From contig CAJPFN010000028.1 of NCBI GenBank assembly GCA_905339215.1, positions 1 through 64,000 of the forward strand: 64,000 nt of DNA. Direction: 5' to 3'. Position numbers and translations under genes: made by a program. The notes beneath the pieces are model-generated. The model searched no databases, was not told where the DNA came from, and saw only the letters and a program-made list of their open reading frames with translations. This stretch comes from Rhizobiaceae bacterium. Its GTDB lineage: Bacteria; Pseudomonadota; Alphaproteobacteria; Rhizobiales; Rhizobiaceae. The first letter of the stretch is position 1; the number at the start of each line of letters is the position of its first letter. This document shows, one piece after another, positions 49,424 through 57,600 of this stretch.

Positions 49424-49951
49424 GTCATGAACTCCTTCATCTTGATGACGGAGGCCGGCGACGGGCAAGTCGAGCATCGGGTCAAGGATCGCGAAGCGAC
49501 CGCCGGAGGCGGCGCGTGGGGGAGCCGATTTTCTGGCGGCGCCCTCCTTCAGGGCGACGGCTGAAAATTGGAGGGGCCGCGCAGTCCTTGAGGCGATGGG
49601 AGCGGCCAGTAGACTGGGACGTCAGAGAGATAGAGACCCGCATCCCCGCCAGGGGATGCGTCCCTGTCCGGCGACCAGCCGGCGGGGTGCGCGAGGGGTT
49701 GCCCCTCGTGGCATCGGGGGCCGGTCGATCCGGTCCTCGATGCCCCGCGAGATGGGATCGTTACCGAAGGCCGAGACGGCGAAGCCGGCTCGGGGAGCGG
49801 CGGCACGCCGCGACTAGAGCCCGGTCGGCCGCAGGCCGGCTCGCCCGGACATCGCGACCCCAGCCGATGCATCAACTGCCTGAATCGCTCCGGTCGGACC
49901 GATTCACAATACTCGTTGGACGGCATGCACCGCGCGCGCGACAATCATGTC
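49424..49951. other. Gene-free, hairpin-rich divergent region
   Basis: 528 bases between the broken minus-strand gene and the WGR gene. No credible coding frame. Three consecutive hairpins lie at 49639-49744: CGCATCCCC/GGGGATGCG (49639-49660), CGAGGGG/CCCCTCG (49692-49708) and GGCATCG/CGATGCC enclosing a CCGG pair (49710-49744). They could be a structured RNA, a protein-binding region or part of an origin; nothing decides between these. Confidence 0.4.
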
Positions 49952-50203
49952 ATGCAGAACGAACACGTGATCCACCTCCATCGAATTGACCCGGCGCGCA
50001 ATATGGCCAGGTTCTATCGACTGTCGTCAGCTCCGAGCCTGTTCGGCGACATCTGTGTCGTGCGCGAGTGGGGAAGGATTGGCCGGCCCGGCCGTATCCG
50101 CATCGACCTCTATGAAAAGGTCCAGCAGGCCGCTGCCGCGCGACATGTGTTGGAGCGGGCCAAACGGCGTCGCGGTTATCGAGACGCTTGCGGCGTGGGA
50201 TGA
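49952..50203 (+). CDS. WGR-domain protein
   Basis: 83-residue protein that is essentially one WGR domain: HLHRIDPARNMARFYRLSSA, then CVVREWGRIGRPGRIRIDLY and a helical end AARHVLERAKRRRGY. WGR domains bind nucleic acid and occur in PARP proteins and on rhizobial plasmids. ATG 49952 was chosen over 49916 because family similarity starts right after it. It is one of few plus-strand genes in this module. Confidence 0.85.
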   Translation: MQNEHVIHLHRIDPARNMARFYRLSSAPSLFGDICVVREWGRIGRPGRIRIDLYEKVQQAAAARHVLERAKRRRGYRDACGVG

Positions 50204-50231
50204 CGGTCGAGGGTAGCGATCAGGACGGAAA

Positions 50232-50270
50232 AAGAGGCCCGCGCCGGAATTCGTCCGGCGCGGGCCTCTT
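50232..50270. terminator. Bidirectional hairpin terminator
   Basis: Perfect 16-bp stem AAGAGGCCCGCGCCGG / CCGGCGCGGGCCTCTT around a 7-base loop. It lies between the convergent WGR gene (plus) and the gene ending at 50285 (minus), with short A/T runs on both sides. Confidence 0.88.
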
Positions 50271-50284
50271 CTTATCGCTTGCGG

Positions 50285-50611
50285 CTATTTCGACTGCAGA
50301 TGTCGCAGCAACGCGGCGAGCGGGCCGTCATGCGGTGGCCGGTCGGCCTCCGCCGCGACGTCGGCGGCGAGCCGCGCGGCGACATTGTCGGCAAGCGGCA
50401 TGAAGTCGTATCCACGGGCGAGCGCCGCCGCGTGCAGCGCGTCGAGCGTTGCGTATTCGCAGTCGCTGGCGCCGAGCCACAGAGCGAGATCATCACCGCT
50501 CTCGTCGGGGAACGCCTGCAGGAAGAAGGTGCGTAGCGGCGGATCGTAGCCGATGACAGCGTCGGGATCGGCGCGGTGGCTGGCGGTAACGGTGATGGTG
50601 TAACGGCTCAT
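50285..50611 (-). CDS. Conserved hypothetical protein
   Basis: 108 residues with no signal peptide. It reads MSRYTITVTASHRADPDAVI, then TFFLQAFPDESGDDLALWLG and YDFMPLADNVAARLAADVAA, so it looks like a compact acidic soluble domain. I do not recognise the family. It is flanked by hairpin terminators on both sides, so it forms its own transcription unit in the maintenance module. Confidence 0.7.
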   Translation of the reverse strand: MSRYTITVTASHRADPDAVIGYDPPLRTFFLQAFPDESGDDLALWLGASDCEYATLDALHAAALARGYDFMPLADNVAARLAADVAAEADRPPHDGPLAALLRHLQSK

Positions 50612-50639
50612 GGAGGCCTCCTGTTGCGGAGCAAAAAGA

Positions 50640-50664
50640 GAGCCGGCCCCTTGTGGGCCGGCTC
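50640..50664 (-). terminator. Hairpin terminator after the DUF736 gene
   Basis: Perfect 10-bp stem GAGCCGGCCC / GGGCCGGCTC with loop CTTGT, 8 bases after the stop at 50673. On the minus strand it is followed by CTCTTTTTGC. Confidence 0.85.
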
Positions 50665-50672
50665 GCTGCGGT

Positions 50673-50996
50673 TCACTGCGGGTTGTTCCACAGGATCACC
50701 TTCTTGTTCTCGTCACCGCCGGGGGCAGGCGCGAGGTTGCCGAAGATCACGCCGATCTCGGGGGCTTCCAGCTTGACCGAGAGGTATTCCTCGCCCGAAC
50801 GCTGGGAGATGCGGTGCCAGCCGGCTCCGATCTCGAAGCCCGTGCGCTTGTTGACGATGCGGTAGTCGGGGGCATCCTCGCGGGTCTTGTTGGCGTTCGG
50901 GATCAGGGTGATCGGGGCGTTGACCCGCAGCGTGGCGAACACGCCTTCCATCGAGCCGTCGGCCTTGGCGGTGAGGTTTGCGATCGTGGTGGCCAT
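50673..50996 (-). CDS. DUF736 family protein
   Basis: 107 residues of the DUF736 family, common on rhizobial plasmids and integrative elements: IANLTAKADGSMEGVFATL, then DAPDYRIVNKRTGFEIGAGW and GEEYLSVKLEAPEIGVIFGN. The function is unknown; abundance on mobile elements suggests a maintenance or DNA-associated role. It is a single-gene unit with its own terminator. The upstream gap holds a strong stem-loop at 51109-51162. Confidence 0.9.
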   Translation of the reverse strand: MATTIANLTAKADGSMEGVFATLRVNAPITLIPNANKTREDAPDYRIVNKRTGFEIGAGWHRISQRSGEEYLSVKLEAPEIGVIFGNLAPAPGGDENKKVILWNNPQ

Positions 50997-51734
50997 GGTA
51001 CTTCTCCTTCGGTTGCATCGGGACCATTCCCGATGGCGCCAAAGGAGGGGGCCGTCCTGCTGCGGTCACTCGGCAACAAAGTCTGGAAAATTCTATTTGC
51101 CGGAAGAAGCGGGCCGCACTTTCAAAGGGCCCCGCTTGCGGGAAGGAAAGTGCCTGGCCCGCAAACAAGAACCGAAATCGAATTTTCCTGAATTTTTGGC
51201 GAGCATATCCCCAACGGGGGTTGACCGCAAAGGCAGGCGGTCCACTACAAAGGCGACATAACCACGGGAATGGTCCGGATGTGAGCGAAGGCGATGCCCT
51301 CCGGCCACCATCGCAGATCCTTCACGCCCGGCGCTCCGCTCGCAGGCATGGGCTTGCTCCACCTGCGGACCTGCCTCAGCATCACCCATCCCACCAACGA
51401 CCCACTCGCGGAGGTCCCTGCCCGTCTGCCGTCACGCGCCCGGCTCCGCGGCCGTGGCTGGCAGCTGACAATCTCTTCCCGCGGCGGCCGGGAAGTTTCG
51501 GTCAAGCTGGAAGCTGCCGGGAACGGGTTGCCCGATCCGCAACTGCCCTGCCCTTGCGCGACGGACACGGAGGATATCCCGGAACTCACGGGATCCGTCG
51601 CGGGCCGGGTTCGCGAGGGGTCGGCTTGGGGAGAGTGTGCGAACGATCACCGTGGACGGCGCAAGCGCCGGGGTCGGCCTCCGGCCGGATCAAGAAGGGC
51701 GGCTCGTGATCCGCTCCCGGCAAAGCCAATGCGA
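50997..51734. other. Gene-free gap upstream of the DUF736 gene
   Basis: 738 bases without a gene I can support. A plus-strand frame from 51294 contains a protein-like stretch (GWQLTISSRGGREVSVKLEA), but it runs on antisense through the next gene and has no clear start, so it may be a relic or chance. A stem-loop at 51109-51162 is the only defined element. Confidence 0.35.
51109..51162. promoter_or_regulatory. Long stem-loop upstream of the DUF736 gene
   Basis: GCGGGCC-GCACTTTC (51109-51123) pairs with GAAAGTGC-ct-GGCCCGC (51146-51162; a 2-base bulge AG/CT within a 15-bp stem). A second hairpin, CCCGC-TT-GCGGG (51131-51142), sits inside. It lies about 110 bases before the DUF736 start. It could be a leader RNA element or a protein-binding palindrome. 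Confidence 0.45.
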
Positions 51735-52268
51735 TCAGGCCGACAATGCGAGGCGCTCGTCGGCCGTCATGCGGGCTTCCACACCGCTGCGAACGTCGGC
51801 ATCGGCGTGATGGAGCATTGCGCGCCAATCCGCGACGGTATGGACGGTTCCTACCGTACCGCGCATTGTGTCGTAGACGACGCAGGGGCTGCCGATGATG
51901 GCCAGGCGCAGCACGTTGAGGCAGATGCCGGGCGAAATCCCGTCCCAGACCATCATGCCGAAATTGGCGCGGTGCGCCATCTCACGGTCCTTTTTGGCGT
52001 GGACGGCAAAGCCTCTGGCACCGGCAGGCGGCGGGACGTGATAGGCAGCCCAGTCTCCGAGGTTGTTGCGCGGTTCGGCGCCGGCATGGAAGACGCCGAC
52101 ATGCTCATAGTTATACCCTGCCAGCAGCCCCTGCATCTCGGCATCAGCGCCGGGCGCATCGCCGATCAGCACGCCGTGCTCCTGTGCGACGATCACGCCG
52201 ATGCGCTCGATCGCCGGAGTTGGAAGTTCGAATATGTCGCGTGAGCCTCCAAGGAATATCATCGCCAT
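51735..52268 (-). CDS. SLOG-like hypothetical protein
   Basis: 177 residues. The N-terminus MIFLGGSRDIFELPTPAIER with VAQEHGVLIGDAPGADAEMQ has the glycine pattern and GDAPGAD of SLOG/YspA-type nucleotide-binding proteins (related to DUF2493). The C-terminus is helical. ATG 52268 is chosen because AAGGAGA lies 8 bases upstream. The next gene upstream (52438-53379) also contains a SLOG-type domain, so two nucleotide-sensing folds are adjacent. The ligand and role are unknown. Confidence 0.65.
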   Translation of the reverse strand: MAMIFLGGSRDIFELPTPAIERIGVIVAQEHGVLIGDAPGADAEMQGLLAGYNYEHVGVFHAGAEPRNNLGDWAAYHVPPPAGARGFAVHAKKDREMAHRANFGMMVWDGISPGICLNVLRLAIIGSPCVVYDTMRGTVGTVHTVADWRAMLHHADADVRSGVEARMTADERLALSA

Positions 52269-52437
52269 CACCGCTCTCCTTTCTCTAAAACGCAGCTGCC
52301 CGCTGCCAGCCTGCCTCTCCCCCTCTCCCGCGCTGGTCCGGGTGACGTGCTTGGTGCGGCGGTTATCCGGCGCTTCGCGTGGGTGAACCCGACCGCAAGC
52401 GGCCGGATTCGGTAAGCGGACAGGAGGAAACCGGCGC

Positions 52438-53379
52438 TCACGCGCCGGCCTCCGTGAAGCGCCAAACCGGGATGCCCAACCGGCGGGCCTTGTCGGCGAG
52501 GTTCTCGGTGATGCCGGAGCCGGGGAAGACGATCAGGCCGTATGGCATGACCGAGAGGAGCTGGTCGTTGCGGCGGAACGGAGCCGCCTTGGCGTGCCGG
52601 TTCCAGTCCGGCTTGAAGGCGATCTGCGTGACCTTGCGGTTTTCCGCCCAGCAGGCGGCGATGCGCTCGGCTCCGCGCGGGCTGCCGCCGTGCAGCAGCA
52701 CCATGTCGGAGTGCTTCTCGCGAGCCTTGTCTAGCGCATCCCAGATCCGCTCGTGCTCATTGCAGTCGAGGCCTCCGGCGAAGGCGATCTTCGTGCCGGC
52801 GGGAACAAGCACCTCGGTCTCGGCGCGGCGGCGCGCCGCGAGGAAGTCGCGGCTGTCGATCACCGCCGCGGTCATGGACTGGTGGTTGACCTTCGAGCCG
52901 GTGCGTGGCCGCCAGGCCGATCCGGTTTCCGCCTCGTAGAGGTCGGCGGCCTCGTCGCGCATGATTTCGAGGACGTTGCGGCGCTCGATATAGGTGATGC
53001 CTTCGGCCGTCAGCCGCTCCAGTTCGACGGACTTCACCTCGGAGCCGTCCTGTTCGCCCTGGCTCGACCGCTGAGCCTCCTCGTTGCGGTCGAGGCTGCG
53101 CGCGACGCGCTCGGCTGCGCGGTGGAAGACGTTGGTGAAGGACCAGAGCAGGTCGTCAAGGTCGGGTTCGAGCCTGGTGTCGCCGAGCATGCCGGCGAAG
53201 GTCTCGACGATCCCGGCAAGGCCGGCCCGGATCACCTCGTCGTCGGGCAGCGGCCGGGGATCGGGTTCGTCCTGATGCGGACGATGGCCGTACATCTGCA
53301 GTTCGAGGATGACGCGGTCGGTCGGCGAGGAGGCGTGGTAGGGCTCGTAGGCGTCATCGAAAGGAAGTTCGTAAGTCAT
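52438..53379 (-). CDS. DUF2493 domain protein
   Basis: 313 residues. The N-terminal 170 residues are specific to these element-borne proteins (ELQMYGHRPHQDEPDPRPLP). The C-terminal DUF2493/SLOG domain follows: TKIAFAGGLDCNEHERIWDA, VLLHGGSPRGAERIAACWAE, GLIVFPGSGITENLADKARR. SLOG domains bind nucleotides or nucleotide derivatives. It is commonly found beside the Toprim and strawberry-notch genes on rhizobial elements, as here. Start ATG 53379. Confidence 0.88.
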   Translation of the reverse strand: MTYELPFDDAYEPYHASSPTDRVILELQMYGHRPHQDEPDPRPLPDDEVIRAGLAGIVETFAGMLGDTRLEPDLDDLLWSFTNVFHRAAERVARSLDRNEEAQRSSQGEQDGSEVKSVELERLTAEGITYIERRNVLEIMRDEAADLYEAETGSAWRPRTGSKVNHQSMTAAVIDSRDFLAARRRAETEVLVPAGTKIAFAGGLDCNEHERIWDALDKAREKHSDMVLLHGGSPRGAERIAACWAENRKVTQIAFKPDWNRHAKAAPFRRNDQLLSVMPYGLIVFPGSGITENLADKARRLGIPVWRFTEAGA

Positions 53380-53634
53380 GGCGTGTCTCCGTCGGTTGTG
53401 GCCGCGCCCTTCGCGGCCTGACAGCGAAACCCGGCCGCGCGCCGGGCGCGGCCGCACCGAAGGCCGGAGCGAAGCGGAGGACGGCGGGCTTGCCCCGCCG
53501 TTGCGGCCGCGACCGGGGGGTGGCAGGGATCGCCTCTCAGGCAGGCCACGGGCGCGGCCTCTCCGATGGAACCCCGGCCATGCCTGCGCGGCTTCCGGCG
53601 ACGCCGCCCCTGCCCGCTTGCCGGCCTCGACCGG
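53380..53634. other. Very GC-rich gap with hairpin
   Basis: 255 bases without a gene. A hairpin GGCCGCG-CCCTT-CGCGGCC lies at 53400-53418, just upstream of the DUF2493 gene, with further GC palindromes after it. They may terminate transcription from the Toprim gene. Confidence 0.35.
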
Positions 53635-54684
53635 TCATCCGGGCGGCAGGAAGCGACGGGCATCGTCCGGGGCGAGCTGATCGCCGAGCCACGCCGCGAG
53701 CTGGCTCGGGCCGAAATGGCGCAGATCGTCGTTGAAGTCGCCAAGCTGCGGGCGCAGCACCATCGCGAGGATGCCGGCCTCGCCTGCGCGCTGGCTGAGA
53801 CGCCGGATGCCGTGCCTGCCGGCGGCGTCCGCATCGGCGGCGATGTAGAGGCGGCGGCAACCAGGCGGGAAGGTCAGGCCGGAAAGGTGATTGGCCGAGG
53901 TGGCGGCGGCCATCGGCAGCGCCGGCATCACGGTGAGCAGCGACGCCATCGTCTCGAAACCCTCGCCGGCCACCATGACCGGAACGGGTGTGCCAGGCTC
54001 CAAGCCAAGCCAGATGGCGTTGCCGAGAAGATTGCCGAGCGAACGGCGCGGGTCGGCGAGTTGCGCCTTGCCGTTGCCTGAAGGATCGAGCCAGGTGCGT
54101 TGCAGGCCGGTGATGCCTCCGTCGAGAAACGTGACGGCTGCGATCAACGCCGGCAAGGTAAGAGTCTCGCCGGTGACGAGATCGCGGTAGTAGCAGCCGG
54201 GGTGGAAGCGAAGGGCGCGTTCGCGCGCGACCAGCAGGATGCCGCGGCCGGCAAGGTAGCGTTCGGCCAGCGTGCCGGCGATCGGGCGCGACATGGCAAA
54301 CAGCCGACGCGCCGCGTCGGGTGAGCCGCGTGCCGCGGCCGGCTGGCGCTGCGCGCCAGGGGCATGAGCGACCGGTTCCGGATGCGGCTCGTTCAGGAAG
54401 CGGCGAGCCTCGTCAGCGACATCGCGGAACTCTATGAGGCCGCAGCTTTCGCGGATGACGTCGAGCAGATCGCCGAATTCTGAGTTCGCCTCGTCGACCC
54501 ACTTGCCCGCCGGACCCTTGGCGTTGGTCGTCAAGCGCACATGCATGGAGCGGCCGCGCGCGTTGCGCACGTCACCGACGATCCAGTGGTTGCCGGAGCG
54601 ATGACCGTTGGAGAGATACTCGCGGCACACCGCTTCGGCATGATCGCCGAGACGGCGCGCCAGCTCGGAAGCCGAGCCGGTCAT
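53635..54684 (-). CDS. Toprim-domain primase-like protein
   Basis: 349 residues. The N-terminal part resembles the degenerate zinc/primase region of element-borne primases (NGHRSGNHWIVGDVRNARGR, then EFGDLLDVIRESCGL). The middle DUF7146-like part includes FHPGCYYRD. The C-terminal Toprim domain has VMVAGEGFETMASLL with the catalytic Glu, LYIAADADAAGRHGI with the D-x-D, and LGDFNDDLR. It probably primes replication of the transferred strand. It is transcribed 12 bases after the helicase gene. Confidence 0.88.
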   Translation of the reverse strand: MTGSASELARRLGDHAEAVCREYLSNGHRSGNHWIVGDVRNARGRSMHVRLTTNAKGPAGKWVDEANSEFGDLLDVIRESCGLIEFRDVADEARRFLNEPHPEPVAHAPGAQRQPAAARGSPDAARRLFAMSRPIAGTLAERYLAGRGILLVARERALRFHPGCYYRDLVTGETLTLPALIAAVTFLDGGITGLQRTWLDPSGNGKAQLADPRRSLGNLLGNAIWLGLEPGTPVPVMVAGEGFETMASLLTVMPALPMAAATSANHLSGLTFPPGCRRLYIAADADAAGRHGIRRLSQRAGEAGILAMVLRPQLGDFNDDLRHFGPSQLAAWLGDQLAPDDARRFLPPG

Positions 54685-54696
54685 GGTCGCCTCCTG

Positions 54697-57600
54697 TCAA
54701 GCCGCCGCCGTGCGGTCGCTGACGCCGACCAGGGTGTGGCGCTCGAGAAGCGAAGCGAGCATGGCGGAGCCCTGCCCGCCCGTCGGAATGAACAGCCGGA
54801 GCTTCCAGGAGATGATTTCCGGGATTAGCCCCAGCGCCTTGAGGCGCGGAACCATCGCGTCGGTGAAGCCGATCAGCTCGACGCGCCAGTCATTCATGAC
54901 GCGGCTGCGGCGCAAGACCAGTCCGTCGGCAAGCTGCAGGCCGATCCGGCCGTCGATCAGCCCGGTCCAGGCGTCCTCCGGCGCCAGCGTCGGCACATGG
55001 TCGATGCCGAGATTGCGCAACATCGTTGCGACCAGCGTGGGCGCGATGTGACGGCCGATGATGCGCTCGCCCGCATCGGTCTGGATGCGGTAGACTTGGC
55101 AATCGTGATCCGGCAGCCGCCGCCAGATCGGCAGCAGCAGCCCGGTGACGATGTGGAAGGTGCTGGTAGAGAACTCCGGGACAGCGGCGACTTCCGCCTG
55201 CCAGAGGTCGCAGAACAGTTTGCGGTCTGCAGGCTGCCAATGTGTCTCGGCAAGGGCGTCCAGACCGAAGCGCAGCTCGTCGGTCGGTCGCAGCAGGCGC
55301 GCGCGGTGCTCTATGGCGCCGTCGTCGAGCATCAGGCTCGCCGTCGGCAGCCGGATCGCTGCCCGGCTCGACCTGGTATTGACCAGCAGGACCGATTGCG
55401 GCTCGGCGCGCACGATCGCCAGTGCGTCGGCCAGGCCGAGCGGCCGGATTCGGTCCTTGCGCGCAACAGTCAGCACATGCGACTGCGCGCCGGAGACCGG
55501 ATGGGTGTAGACTGTCCGGCGATCGGTGACAGTGATGCTCTCGGCCGTGATCGTCTCAAGCCCCTTGTCGAAGGTGCCGGCGGCGATGGCGCCTTCGACC
55601 TTTGCCGCCATCAGCTGCTCGAAGACCTCGAACAACAGGTTCTGGGTCTCGATGCGCAGCGCCAGAAGCCGATTGAGCCACGTCGTGATCGGTGGCAACT
55701 CGTCCCGCAGCCCGCCCTCGTCCGTGGTTAACGACAGTCCCGTCACCGCCTCGAAAGTGGTGAGCGAGCAGCCGTCGATCTTGCCCTGGTGCAGCAGGAA
55801 GTAGAACTGCCTCAGCGCCGCCCGCGCGTAGGGGCTTTCCAGATTGTCCTCGGACCGGAACAGCCCTGCCCCACCAGTCTGGCGCTGGCCGCGCGTAATC
55901 GCCCCCAGCGTGTCGAGCCGCCGCGCGATGGTCGACAGGAAGCGTTTCCCCGCCTTTACATTGGCGGCCATCGGCCGGAACAGGGGCGGCTGGGCCTGGT
56001 TGGTGCGATGCGTGCGGCCGAGTCCCTGAATGGCGTTGTCGGCGCGCCAGCCGGCCTCGAGCAGATAGTGCTTGCGCAACCTCTGGTTCTTCGCGCCGAG
56101 ATCGGCGTGATAGGAGCGGCCGGTGCCGCCAGCATCAGAGAAGACCAGAACTCCCTTGTCATCATCCATGAACGCCTGCGTCTCGGCGAGATTGGCCGAT
56201 CCTGGTCGGTTCTCGACCGCGAGCCGGTCGATGCCGTCGCGGCCAGTCTTTTTGACGATGCGCCGCGAGCGGCCGGTCACCTCGGCCACAGTATCGGTGC
56301 CGAAGTGATGCAAGATCTGGTCTAGCGCGCTGCCGATCGGCGGCAACGAGGCCAGCTTTTCGACCATCTCGTCGCGGCGGCGGACGGCTTCGCGGCATTG
56401 GACCGGGTTGCCGTCGGCATCATGCACAGGTCGCGAAGTGACGTTTCCCTCCGCGTCCGAGTACTCCTCGAACAACTGCGTCGGGAAGGAGTGCATCAGA
56501 TACCCTCCGACGTACTCCCGCGGCGTGACATCAACGTGGAGGTCGGACCATTCCTCGGTTGGGATCTCGGCCAGCCGGCGTTCCATCAGCGCTTCGCCGG
56601 TCGAGACGATCTGCACGACCGCCGAATGACCGTCGGCGCGGTCCCTTTCGATCGCGCCGATCAGGGTCGGCGTCATCATTGAGGTGATCAGATGGCTGAA
56701 AAAGCGCTGCTTGGTGCGTTCGAAGGCCGAGCGTGCCGCAGACTTGGCATTGCGGTTCAGCGTACCGGCCTCGCTGGTGATGTTGGCTGCCTCGAGCGCG
56801 GCGGTCAGGTTGTTGTGGATGACCTGGAAGGCGTCGGCATATGCGTTGTAGATGCGGATCTGCTCTTCGGTCAGCGCGTGCTCGAGCAGGTCGTATTCGA
56901 CGCCGTCGTACGAGAGTGAGCGCGACGTGTAGAGGCCGAGCGACTTCAAATCGCGGGCGAGCACCTCCATCGCGGCAACACCGCCATCCTCGATCGCCGA
57001 GACGAATTCGGCGCGGTTCGCGAACGGGAAATCCTCGCTGCCCCAGATGCCAAGGCGCTGTGCATAGGCCAGATTCTCGACGGCGGTGGCGCCGGTGGCC
57101 GAGACATAAACGATACGGGCATCGGGCAGCGCATGCTGCAGGCGTAGGCCGGCCTTGCCTTGCTGCGAGGGTGCGACATCGCCGCGTTCGCCTTTGCCGC
57201 CGGCAGCATTGGCCATGGCATGCGCTTCGTCAAAGACGATGACGCCATCAGAATCCTCCCCCACCCAGTCGATGATCTGCGCGATGCGAGACTTCTTGCC
57301 GTCGCGCTCCTGTGAGCGCAGCGTGACGTAGGTCGTGAACAGGATGCCTTCGGCAAGGCGGATCGGCGTGCCCTGCCGATAGCGCGAGAGAGGCTGGACA
57401 AGCAGACGTTCCTGACCGAGTGCGGACCAGTCTCGCTGAGCGTCCTCCAGCAGCTTGTCCGACTTGGAAATCCAGATCGCACGACGGCGGCCCTGCAGCC
57501 AGTTGTCGAGGATGATGCCGGCGACCTGCCGTCCCTTGCCGCAGCCGGTGCCGTCACCCAGAAACCAGCCACGCCGGAAGCGAACGGCGTTCTCTGCACC

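Noticed and set aside
51294-52244. 316-residue plus-strand frame
   Set aside because: Its second half is antisense to the SLOG-like gene. Only a short stretch looks protein-like, so at most it is a relic.
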